Below, piece by piece: positions 6,980-13,805 of a stretch of DNA of 64,000 nucleotides (positions are counted from its first letter, which is position 1; every line of letters begins with the position of its first letter). Origin of the DNA: Solirubrobacteraceae bacterium. GTDB taxonomy: Bacteria > Actinomycetota > Thermoleophilia > Solirubrobacterales > Solirubrobacteraceae. The position numbers and the translations under genes are program-made. The notes below the pieces were generated by a model. It was not told where the DNA came from. It worked only from the letters and a program-made list of their open reading frames with translations, and did not search any database. Where the stretch lies: contig JAEMRF010000001.1 of NCBI GenBank assembly GCA_016463515.1, positions 50,831 to 114,830 of the forward strand, given 5' to 3'.

Positions 6980-8476
6980 ATGGGCTCCGCCCACGCACGC
7001 GCACTCGCCTCACGCACCAGCCACCTCCTCATCGTCCTGCTGATCGCGGCGATGTTCGTTTTCGCCGTCTGGCAGGCACTCTCGGATACCACGCAGAGCA
7101 CACCAAACAGCATCGAAGCCGGGACCCTCTCCATCACCGACGACAACCCCGGCAGCAGCGCCCTGTTCACCGTCCCCAACGTCCAGGACGGATCCGCGGG
7201 AGAGAAGTGCATCACCGTCGAGAACGACGGGAGCATCGAGTACGACACGCTCCTGCTGAGCCGCTCTGGCCCAGGCAGCTACCAGTCTCTCGCGCACGCC
7301 ATCACCTGGGAGGTGCACCGCCTCGACGGTCCGGCCGTCGACACCTCGGGCGGGTCGTGTGCGGCGTTCGACGGCTCGCCGAGCGACGAGGTCGCGGTGC
7401 CGGTCGGCGGCGTCGCCCTGTCGAGCGCGACGACGGACACTGAGCTCGACGCCCTCAAGGCGCCCGGGTCGAAGGCGTCCTACCGCATCAGCTACAGCGT
7501 CGACATGGAGAACCACCAGCAGGGCCAGAGCATCGGCGGAATCACGTTCGCGTGGAACGCGTCGCAGAGCTCGACCGCCGGTGGCACGATCAGCCACTGG
7601 GCGTCCATCCCCGGCACCCCCGCACCCGTCCTGATCGATGTCGCCGACACAGGCGACATCTACTTCATCAACGCGGCGCAGGATGCGCTCATGAAGGTCG
7701 ACCACGCAACCAAGGCGACAAGCGAAGTCGCGACGCTGCCGCCCGGGTCGGGACCGCAGGGCCTCGTCGTCAATGGCGGGTACGCGTACATCGCCGCAAC
7801 GTCGACCCGGCAGGTGCACCAAGTAGACCTGAACAACGGCGCGAGGAGCCTATTCGCCGGCAACGGCAACAACGCCAACAGCGGCGACGGCGGCCATGCG
7901 ACTGATGCCGGGATCCGTAGCCCAACCGGTCTCGCCGCTGACGCAGCAGGGAACGTCTACATCTCCTCGTGGGACCGCATCCGCAAGGTCGACACCAACG
8001 GCTCCATCAGCACCCATGCAGACATGGGAGGCGACACGCCGTACCAGCTGCACGCGCTGCCGGACGGCAGGCTGTTCGTCAGCTCACCCAACGGTTCGCG
8101 CGTTCTCGCGATCGACACCGCAGGCAACGTGACGCACTTCGCCGGCAGCGGGGTCGAGGGGTACGACGGCGACGGCGGGCCCGCCGTCGACGCTGCCTTG
8201 AGCGGCCCAACGGGGATCGCCACCGACGCGGCGGGCAACGTGTACATCTCAGACACCAACAACTGCTCGATCCGGAAGGTCGACGCCAGCGGGACGATTA
8301 CGACGCTGGCGGGTGTCGGTAACGGCGGCGATTACATGGCCTGCGCCGACACCGGCAACGGCGGCAGCGCCAGCGACGCCGTCCTTGCCCTCCCGTTTGG
8401 ACTGCGCGTCGGTCCCGACGGCAAGCTCTATAGCGCGCAGCTGCTCGGCTCGAGCATCCGCGTCATCGACCTGTAG
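6980..8476 (+). CDS. TasA-like (SipW-type export signal) protein fused to an NHL-type beta-propeller
   Basis: 498 residues. Residues about 15-37 are one hydrophobic segment followed by VWQALSDTT and 'SIEAGTLSITDDNP'. This matches the Bacillus TasA/camelysin pattern (hydrophobic-W-x-x-[FL]-x-D then N-x-F-A-x-G-T-L-x-[LI]) cleaved by SipW. Residues to about 195 align by eye with the 200-aa protein at 35555. Residues about 205-498 hold NHL-like propeller blades ('AGNGNNANSGDGGHATDAGIRSPTGLAADAAGNVYIS', repeated as 'GPTGIATDAAGNVYISDTNN'). It is predicted to be exported and surface-attached. GAAAGG precedes ATG 6980. A TasA-NHL fusion is unusual. Confidence 0.7.
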   Translation: MGSAHARALASRTSHLLIVLLIAAMFVFAVWQALSDTTQSTPNSIEAGTLSITDDNPGSSALFTVPNVQDGSAGEKCITVENDGSIEYDTLLLSRSGPGSYQSLAHAITWEVHRLDGPAVDTSGGSCAAFDGSPSDEVAVPVGGVALSSATTDTELDALKAPGSKASYRISYSVDMENHQQGQSIGGITFAWNASQSSTAGGTISHWASIPGTPAPVLIDVADTGDIYFINAAQDALMKVDHATKATSEVATLPPGSGPQGLVVNGGYAYIAATSTRQVHQVDLNNGARSLFAGNGNNANSGDGGHATDAGIRSPTGLAADAAGNVYISSWDRIRKVDTNGSISTHADMGGDTPYQLHALPDGRLFVSSPNGSRVLAIDTAGNVTHFAGSGVEGYDGDGGPAVDAALSGPTGIATDAAGNVYISDTNNCSIRKVDASGTITTLAGVGNGGDYMACADTGNGGSASDAVLALPFGLRVGPDGKLYSAQLLGSSIRVIDL

Positions 8477-8494
8477 CCCGCTCAGGGCACAGAA

Positions 8495-8526
8495 CCTCGA
8501 CGTTCGCGGCGGCGCGAACGTCGAGG
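8495..8526 (+). terminator. 14-bp perfect hairpin after the TasA/NHL gene
   Basis: Arms 8495-8508 and 8513-8526 are perfectly complementary with a 4-nt loop, 19 bp after the stop. No T-run follows, so it may act as a weak or factor-assisted terminator. Confidence 0.6.
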
Positions 8527-8576
8527 TCGCGCCGGGGTGGGGGGTGGCGCCCCTCCCCGGCGCGACTACCCCTCAC

Positions 8577-10382
8577 ATGAACGCACCGCACACCGAACTC
8601 GCGGTCGCCGACGCGTCACGACTCGTGGAGCGACTCGGCGCCGACACCCACCCACTGCAGCAGTACCGCGAGCTGACCACCAACGCGCTCGAGGCCGTCG
8701 CACAAGCTGATGGCGCCCGGCGCGTGACCTGGGACGTCGACTGGTATCACCTCAACGCCACCGGCGGCCAGGAACGCAAGCTGAGCATCACCGACACCGG
8801 GCTCGGCATGACCGCTGAGCAGATGCGCCAGCTCATCAACCACCTCGCCGCATCCGGCGACTACAAGGGCAAGGGAACCAGCCAGAACTTCGGCGTCGGC
8901 GCGAAGATCGCCGCCGGGATGCGCAACCCCGCGGGCCTGGAGTACGCGTCCTTCCCCGCTGGGCACGAGCACGGCGCGCGCGTGCGATTCGGACGATCAC
9001 CCGACGGCCGCTGGGGACTACTCCCAATCATGCTGGACGGCGTGCCCGGCTGGCACGAGCAGCTCGACACCAAGCGACGCGACGCCGCGGGCGTCGGTCC
9101 TCACGGCACCGTCGTCACGCTCATGGGCGACACCCACGCGACGGACACCACCAAGGCTCCCTCCGGAGCCGAAGGCCGCGACTGGTGGCTGCTTCGCTAC
9201 CTCAACGCCCGATACGTCGACCTCCCCCCCGACGTCGAACTGCTGGTCCGGCCCGTCTGCCGCACCACCGGTCCAGACGATCCACGAACCCCCGAGCTAC
9301 ACCCCGTCCGCGGCATGCGCTCCCTGCTCAACGACACATCCCGTACCAGCGGGGTCATTGAGCTGCCCGCGATCGCCGATGCGCCGGCCGCGCGCGTGCA
9401 CTGGTGGATCCTGGACGACGACGTCGCTACCCGACGACGTCAGTCCTACGCCTGGCCATCATCGGGGCACATGGCGGCGATCATGTGCGGCGAGGCCTAC
9501 GAGACGCTGCCCTCCACCCGCGGTGGATACCAGCGCCTGCAGGAGTTCGGCATTCGCTTCGCGTACGAACGGGTCGTCCTGTACGTCGAACCCGACCTCG
9601 CCGACTACCGGGTGATCGCGAACACCGCCCGCACCAGGCTGCTGTGCGCCGGCGAAGACCTGCCTTGGGACGCGTGGGCCCGCGCGTTCCGCGCCGCACT
9701 CCCGGATGACATCGCACGTTTGCAGGAGCATGCGGCCAGCCAGACCGTCACGCACGACCGGCGCGAAACGATCGCCCGCCGCATGAGCGCACACCCCGGC
9801 GTCTACGCGCTGCCGGCGTACCGACCACCCGCCAGTGTCCGGGCACCGCGCGCGCAACGCGCCGGCGAGCAGGAACCCAGCGCTCGCCGCGTCGGCGCGC
9901 CGCCAACCGCATCGTCGGCGAGGGCGAGCTCGTCATCCGACCGGACACCGGTTACAAGCGAGGAGGCCGAGGTCGCCCCTTGGGAGCGCCTGCCCTCCTG
10001 CCGGTGGGTGACCATCGCCGACGGGACCCGCGCCCACGGGGACCTCGAGGACCGCGCGGGCCGATACGACGCCGACACCGACACGCTGACCATCAACGGC
10101 GACTACCGGCCGATCTGCGCGCTGATCAGCCACTTCACCGAACTGCATGGCGACACCCCAGGGAGCCGGACCGTCATCGAAACGACGGTCCGTGAGTGGT
10201 GCGAGACCGCGCTGTGCGAGGCGGTCATCGCCCATCGCGTCTTGCAGAGCTCCGTCGCATGGCCGGCCGAGGATGCTCGCAGGCTCGTCGACGAGATCGG
10301 CCTCAGCGCCGCACTCGCCCCGGTCGTCGCGATGACCCACCACATAGCCCGCACGCTCGCGCAACGCCTCGGAAAGCCATAA
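8577..10382 (+). CDS. GHKL (HSP90/gyrase/MutL-fold) ATPase-like protein
   Basis: 601 residues. The N-terminal domain has the GHKL ATP-binding boxes in order: N-box 'QYRELTTNALEAV' (E and N), G1 box 'ITDTGLGM', and a lid/G2 region 'GTSQNFGVGAKIA'. The middle region is unassigned, a low-complexity linker lies at about 430-470, and a C-terminal domain has 'ADTDTLTINGDYRPICALISHF'. Phages and plasmids encode such stand-alone GHKL ATPases, usually of unknown role; histidine-kinase boxes are absent. ATG 8577 follows a GGGGTGGGG stretch. A single-gene unit. Confidence 0.65.
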   Translation: MNAPHTELAVADASRLVERLGADTHPLQQYRELTTNALEAVAQADGARRVTWDVDWYHLNATGGQERKLSITDTGLGMTAEQMRQLINHLAASGDYKGKGTSQNFGVGAKIAAGMRNPAGLEYASFPAGHEHGARVRFGRSPDGRWGLLPIMLDGVPGWHEQLDTKRRDAAGVGPHGTVVTLMGDTHATDTTKAPSGAEGRDWWLLRYLNARYVDLPPDVELLVRPVCRTTGPDDPRTPELHPVRGMRSLLNDTSRTSGVIELPAIADAPAARVHWWILDDDVATRRRQSYAWPSSGHMAAIMCGEAYETLPSTRGGYQRLQEFGIRFAYERVVLYVEPDLADYRVIANTARTRLLCAGEDLPWDAWARAFRAALPDDIARLQEHAASQTVTHDRRETIARRMSAHPGVYALPAYRPPASVRAPRAQRAGEQEPSARRVGAPPTASSARASSSSDRTPVTSEEAEVAPWERLPSCRWVTIADGTRAHGDLEDRAGRYDADTDTLTINGDYRPICALISHFTELHGDTPGSRTVIETTVREWCETALCEAVIAHRVLQSSVAWPAEDARRLVDEIGLSAALAPVVAMTHHIARTLAQRLGKP

Positions 10383-10436
10383 ACCGCCGCCACTCGGTCA
10401 GGAAGAACTGAGGGGGCTTCTGCCTTCACGCGTTTA

Positions 10437-10462
10437 AGGGGCCGGTCTCACCGGAAGCCCCT
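10437..10462 (+). terminator. Hairpin after the GHKL gene
   Basis: AGGGGC/GCCCCT and CGG/CCG arms with a three-base bulge, 54 bp downstream of the stop and upstream of the next operon. No T-run. Confidence 0.35.
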
Positions 10463-10483
10463 ATCGCGTGGCTACCTGGCTGA

Positions 10484-10492
10484 ATGCCCCCC
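10484..10492 (+). promoter_or_regulatory. TGCCCCCC motif before the zinc-ribbon operon
   Basis: The motif start lies 31 bp upstream of ATG 10515, matching the spacing before the HD-GYP gene (30 bp, 43329). Confidence 0.3.
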
Positions 10493-10514
10493 GGCATGCC
10501 AGAGCATCCTGTGC

Positions 10515-10679
10515 ATGCGAGATGAGTCGCAACCGACGAGCCTGCCCGAGCCAACGAGGCTGCCGATCGAGCCCGATCTCTGCCCCGAGTGCGGGAAGCC
10601 CGCGACGTTCTTCGCGTGGGGCAAGTGCCCGCGATGTCAGAACGAGGCTCCGGCCCAGCGAGAGGGCATCGATGCCTGA
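10515..10679 (+). CDS. Small zinc-ribbon protein
   Basis: A 54-aa ORF. The core is 'CPECGKPATFFAWGKCPRC', two C-x-x-C pairs, a compact zinc ribbon. It is Pro/Glu-rich before and acidic after. No strong ribosome site is seen; the TGCCCCCC motif 31 bp upstream supports expression. It heads a run of seven tightly spaced or coupled small genes. Confidence 0.5.
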   Translation: MRDESQPTSLPEPTRLPIEPDLCPECGKPATFFAWGKCPRCQNEAPAQREGIDA

Positions 10680-10722
10680 TCGACCAGTGGCCCAAGGTTC
10701 CACAGCGAGAGGAAGATGCGCG

Positions 10723-11079
10723 ATGAACGCTGTCTACGCGCTTCAGGTGACCGAAGCCGATCACCAGGCGGACGAGTTTCGGACGCTCGGCGGCGCGGCG
10801 TGGCTCACCCGGGCCGAGCGCGACGCCGCGTTCGCCGTGATCCCCGAGGCGCCCGACGAGGGCGCGACGGCACCGCGGACGTGGATCGTCGACGTGCTCG
10901 ACGGGGAGTTCTCCATCGTCGCCGATCGCTGCATCGATGAGGCCACGGCCATGGACCTCCTCGGCGTCGACTCGCTCGACGAGCTGCGGGCGCGGGCCAT
11001 CAAGCGCAACGAGGAGCTAGCGCAGGAATGGCTGGCTGGCAACCCGACCCAGGAAGGCGGCTCCGATGGACCCGCGTGA
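10723..11079 (+). CDS. Hypothetical protein
   Basis: 118 residues from ATG 10723, preceded by GAGAGGAAG. The middle ('RTWIVDVLDGEFSIVADRCIDEATAMDLLGVDS') is alpha/beta-like. The 3' end overlaps the next gene by 14 bp. No known family recognised. Confidence 0.55.
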   Translation: MNAVYALQVTEADHQADEFRTLGGAAWLTRAERDAAFAVIPEAPDEGATAPRTWIVDVLDGEFSIVADRCIDEATAMDLLGVDSLDELRARAIKRNEELAQEWLAGNPTQEGGSDGPA

Positions 11080-11269
11080 GGCGTACGAGCAAGGCTTCGA
11101 CGATGCCGTCCTGTTGGTCCATGTCGCCGGTGAGAGGGTCGGCGGCCGGAGCGGCGTCATCGTCCAGCACGTGGCCACCGTGGCGGCGTCGTCGCGCGAC
11201 GACATGACGCAGAAGTTCGAGGACCGCCTGACTGACGCTTCGATCCAGGAGGGCAACAGCGATGCCTGA
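11066..11269 (+). CDS. Small hypothetical protein
   Basis: 67 residues; AGGAAGG ribosome site inside the previous gene. It starts MDPREAYEQGFDDAVLLVH and overlaps the next start. Function unknown. Confidence 0.5.
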   Translation: MDPREAYEQGFDDAVLLVHVAGERVGGRSGVIVQHVATVAASSRDDMTQKFEDRLTDASIQEGNSDA

Positions 11270-11582
11270 GATCACGGTCGGCATGTGTGTCGCGCTCGAC
11301 CCGGACGGCCGCTACGGCCTATTCGAGGACGGCGGCCGCGCTCCCCACGGCGGCACCATCGAGCACATCTACGAGAGCGGCGAGGTGCTCGTCCGCTTCT
11401 ACGACGGCGAGGGCTGGGTCGAGTGGTCGATGCCCGCACGGGCGGTCCGCCGAATCCCCCCGCCGTGCGGTACCTGCGACGGGTCCGGGAGGTGGTGTGA
11501 CGACTGCGGCGAGGGATCGTGCGATGCCGCGGTCCCGTGCCCGTCCTGCTCCGCCGCGACGACGCCGGAGGCGAAGCCATGA
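11262..11582 (+). CDS. Small protein with SH3-like N-terminus and cysteine-rich zinc finger
   Basis: 106 residues. The first 65 look like a small beta-barrel ('GYLFEDGG'-type strands, 'VLVRFYDGEGWVEWSMP'). The end carries 'CGTCDGSGRWCDDCGEGSC...CPSC', C-x-x-C-x-G-x-G pairs like the DnaJ-type zinc finger. Coupled on both sides (8-bp and ATGA overlaps). Confidence 0.55.
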   Translation: MPEITVGMCVALDPDGRYGLFEDGGRAPHGGTIEHIYESGEVLVRFYDGEGWVEWSMPARAVRRIPPPCGTCDGSGRWCDDCGEGSCDAAVPCPSCSAATTPEAKP

Positions 11583-11809
11583 GCATCCGGGTACGTCTGG
11601 GCATGCGACTGCTGCGTCCGTGGCTCATTGCGCAGCGCGACGCACAGCTACCGATCGCGAAGCAGACTGACGATCCGGTCTCGCGCGAGCGCGCGTTCGG
11701 GATGTACTGGGCGCTGAAGCTCCTGGCCTGGGGCTGTCCGGTCAACGTTGGGTCGGCTCCGGCCGATCGCACTCGGGCCAGCCGATCTGACGAGGATGAC
11801 GCCCGATGA
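11579..11809 (+). CDS. Small hypothetical protein
   Basis: 76 residues; ATG overlaps the previous stop. One hydrophobic helix is possible ('AFGMYWALKLLAWGCPVNVG'); the tail is charged. ATGA coupling to the next gene supports translation. Confidence 0.5.
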   Translation: MSIRVRLGMRLLRPWLIAQRDAQLPIAKQTDDPVSRERAFGMYWALKLLAWGCPVNVGSAPADRTRASRSDEDDAR

Positions 11810-12159
11810 GCGGCGGGGTCGACATGGGACTCGGACGCAACCTCCCAGAGGGCGCCACGTGCGTCGGCGAGGACGAGCGCGGGCACCTCCTGTTTGCCAT
11901 TGGGGAGGTCATGGAAGGCGACGACGATTGGTTTGCTGGAGTCGGCACGCCGAAGTACGCCTGCGTGCGATGCGGTGGCCGCTGCGCGGGGCTACCCAAT
12001 GACGAGTGCCGTGGCCACCATCCGCATGAGACGCCCGACGAGGCGGAGGAACGGCTGCTCATCAAGGTCGGCGGCCGCACCGCAGAGGAGGTCCGCGCCT
12101 ACCGGCGCACCTGGGGCACCCTGCCTGAGCTCGAAGTGGATCCGGCGGTGACGGCGTGA
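11806..12159 (+). CDS. Hypothetical protein with putative zinc-binding cysteines
   Basis: 117 residues. 'CVRCGGRCAGLPNDECRGHH' supplies four Cys and two His that could bind zinc. The C-terminus is helical. Coupled to the previous gene (ATGA) and to the DUF4031 gene (GTGA). Confidence 0.5.
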   Translation: MSGGVDMGLGRNLPEGATCVGEDERGHLLFAIGEVMEGDDDWFAGVGTPKYACVRCGGRCAGLPNDECRGHHPHETPDEAEERLLIKVGGRTAEEVRAYRRTWGTLPELEVDPAVTA

Positions 12160-12494
12160 CCGTCTATGTCGATGAGTTCGGGTCTGGGTAGGGCCGGTGG
12201 AGCGGGGGAGGGCACATGCTCGCCACGGACCTCGATGAGCTGCACGCGATGGCCCGCACGATCGGGCTCAAGCGAGCGTGGTTCCAAGACCGCACGTTCC
12301 CTCACTACGACGTGACCGCGCCGAAACGAGCGGCCGCGCTCGCCGCCGGCGCAATCCCCATCGCCATGGGTGAGATCCCCGACGACGTCCTCATGCGCGT
12401 CCCAGCCCGCGGCCCACTCGAGGGCTACGAGACCCGAGGTCAGCGCATGAGTCGCCGGGCGCACCTTCTGACCGCAGGCAGAAGGACCGGTTGA
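12156..12494 (+). pseudogene. DUF4031-family gene interrupted by an in-frame TAG
   Basis: GTG 12156 overlaps the previous stop and gives MTVYVDEFGSG, the typical DUF4031 N-terminus, before TAG at 12189-12191. The same frame continues for 101 codons with family-like sequence ('GHMLATDLDELHAMARTIGLKRAWFQ', 'PHYDVTAPKRAAALAAGAIPI'). An ATG at 12216 could restart translation but would lose the first strand. So this is a nonsense mutation, a sequencing error or readthrough. DUF4031 proteins are small, common in actinobacteria and phages, and of unknown function. Confidence 0.65.
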
Positions 12495-12582
12495 CTGAAC
12501 GCCGCTTCGTGTTGCTTGACCCCACGGAGTTCCACCGCCCTCGTGGTCGCCATGGGCGGCAGAGGCCCAACTTTCGGTTGCG

Positions 12583-12849
12583 TCACGACGAGCGCGGTCT
12601 GACGAGGTGTATGCGGTAGGTGATCGGATCTCTCTGATCTAGGTCGATCCAGTGCACGACAGACCAGCCATCGCCCGCGTACCCGTCAAGGATCCGCGCG
12701 ACCCAGGTGGCCGGAGGGACCATGAGCGGTTCGTAGTCCGGGCCCCACGTCTCAGTGTCTGGGTTGTCCACTTCTCCATCGCTGGTCGACAGGATGGCGG
12801 TCCAGTTGCCGGCACTGGTCCTGATGTCGATGAAGGCGTGCTCCTGCAT
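12583..12849 (-). CDS. Hypothetical protein
   Basis: 88 residues on the minus strand with balanced, non-repetitive composition ('WGPDYEPLMVPPATWVARILDGYAGDGWSVVHWIDLDQRD'), unlike shadow frames here. It starts 9 bp after the stop of the broken gene at 12859-13103, so the two form a small minus-strand unit inside a plus-strand region. A TGCCCCCC motif (minus strand, 12883) lies 34 bp upstream. Confidence 0.55.
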   Translation of the reverse strand: MQEHAFIDIRTSAGNWTAILSTSDGEVDNPDTETWGPDYEPLMVPPATWVARILDGYAGDGWSVVHWIDLDQRDPITYRIHLVRPRSS

Positions 12850-12858
12850 CGGGGCAAT

Positions 12859-13103
12859 CTATGCGCGGTCCTGCCGGGGGGCAAGAGTTGCGTCTTGTGC
12901 TTCTGCATCGTCGACCCACAGGTCGATCTTGCGGACCTGGCGCCAGACGTAGCCGAGGCCGATCGCCAAACGCTTCGCGTGGGCGCCCAGCAGCGCTGAC
13001 GGCGCGCAGCGGTGCCGGGTTGCCGGGACTCCATTGTGATGTAGCCAGTCTCCAGCAGACGATCAAGCGTCGCCTGATCCGCGAGCCCCCCGCCCGGTGA
13101 CAC
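12859..13103 (-). pseudogene. Frameshifted minus-strand gene remnant
   Basis: From a GTG at 13103 the frame reads MSPGGGLADQATLDRLLETG...TAARRQR. The plausible continuation 'GAHAKRLAIGLGYVWRQVRKIDLWVDDAEAQDAT' is in another frame and stops at 12859. One indel near 13000 would join them. It starts only 9 bp from the opposite-strand prepilin ATG, which is tight and lowers confidence. No family is recognised. Confidence 0.3.
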
Positions 13104-13112
13104 GCTCGAACC

Positions 13113-13588
13113 ATGAGCCGCCACGTCACCAGCATCCCGACCCGGCCACAAATGGCGCTGACCGCGTGCGCCGCCGCCCTCCACGCGCGCCGCCTCGAGC
13201 AGGAGGACGGTTCCTCGCTCATTGAGCTGCTCGCGACCATCTGATCGCCGGCATCCTGATCGCAGCCGGCATCCCTACGTTCACCAGCGTCATCCGGTAC
13301 GCCCAGGACGGCGACGCGAAAGCGAACGTCAGGAACGTCGCTACAACGCTCGAGGCCTGCTACCTCGACCACATGACGTACGCAGATCCGCCCAGCCAGG
13401 CGTGTGACCTGGAGGAGAGCGGCGCCACGATCGGCAGCTCGCCCGGCGAGGTCCAGTCGTTCTATCGCAACGACGCCGGATACAGCATCGTCGGGATCTC
13501 CAAGTCCGGAGACGCGTTCTGGATCGTCCGCGACGACACGGGCATCCATCGCTACCGCACCGGACAGAGTGCGTTCGGCGACTGGTAG
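13113..13588 (+). pseudogene. Type IV prepilin/pseudopilin-like gene broken by a one-base frameshift
   Basis: From ATG 13113: a leader ending EQEDG, then SSLIELLATI and TGA at 13242-13244. In the +2 frame the sequence continues LIAGILIAAGIPTFTSVIRYAQDGDAKANVRNVATTLEACYLD and runs to 13588. Joined, this is a class-III prepilin: cleavage after Gly, Glu at +5, a 20-residue hydrophobic helix and the actinobacterial D-x-D-A-K-x-N-x-R-N motif. One missing base at about 13241 restores it. A start at ATG 13152 would give a shorter leader. Type IV pilins form adhesive or secretion filaments; no pilus assembly genes are visible. Confidence 0.7.
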
Positions 13589-13638
13589 CCCTCCGCCAGC
13601 ATCTCGGCCGGAGAAGGGAACCACACGCCCGCCGGAGC

Positions 13639-13647
13639 GGACGTTTC
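13639..13647 (+). promoter_or_regulatory. GGACGTTTC box, copy b
   Basis: Sequence GAGCGGACGTTTCTTCGA, identical to copies c and d over GGACGTTTCTTCGA. It lies 51 bp after the prepilin frame and 167 bp upstream of the secreted 949-aa gene, the longest spacing of the set. Confidence 0.5.
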
Positions 13648-13805
13648 TTCGAATTCAGGGCCCCATGCGGTCCGTAGAACTCGTGGCGCCGGCCTCCACG
13701 AACCCCACGCGCCGACAAACCGCGCGAAGGGAGGGGGGTGATGCCGGTCCTGGCCCCGACTAGCGGCCAGAGATCGGTACCGCTTCACGAAAGGACCCAG
13801 CCCCA

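Noticed and set aside
12491..12619. 42-codon ORF starting TTG, overlapping the DUF4031 stop
   Set aside because: TTGA overlap is suggestive, but the product is Arg/His-rich and collides with the better minus-strand gene at 12583.
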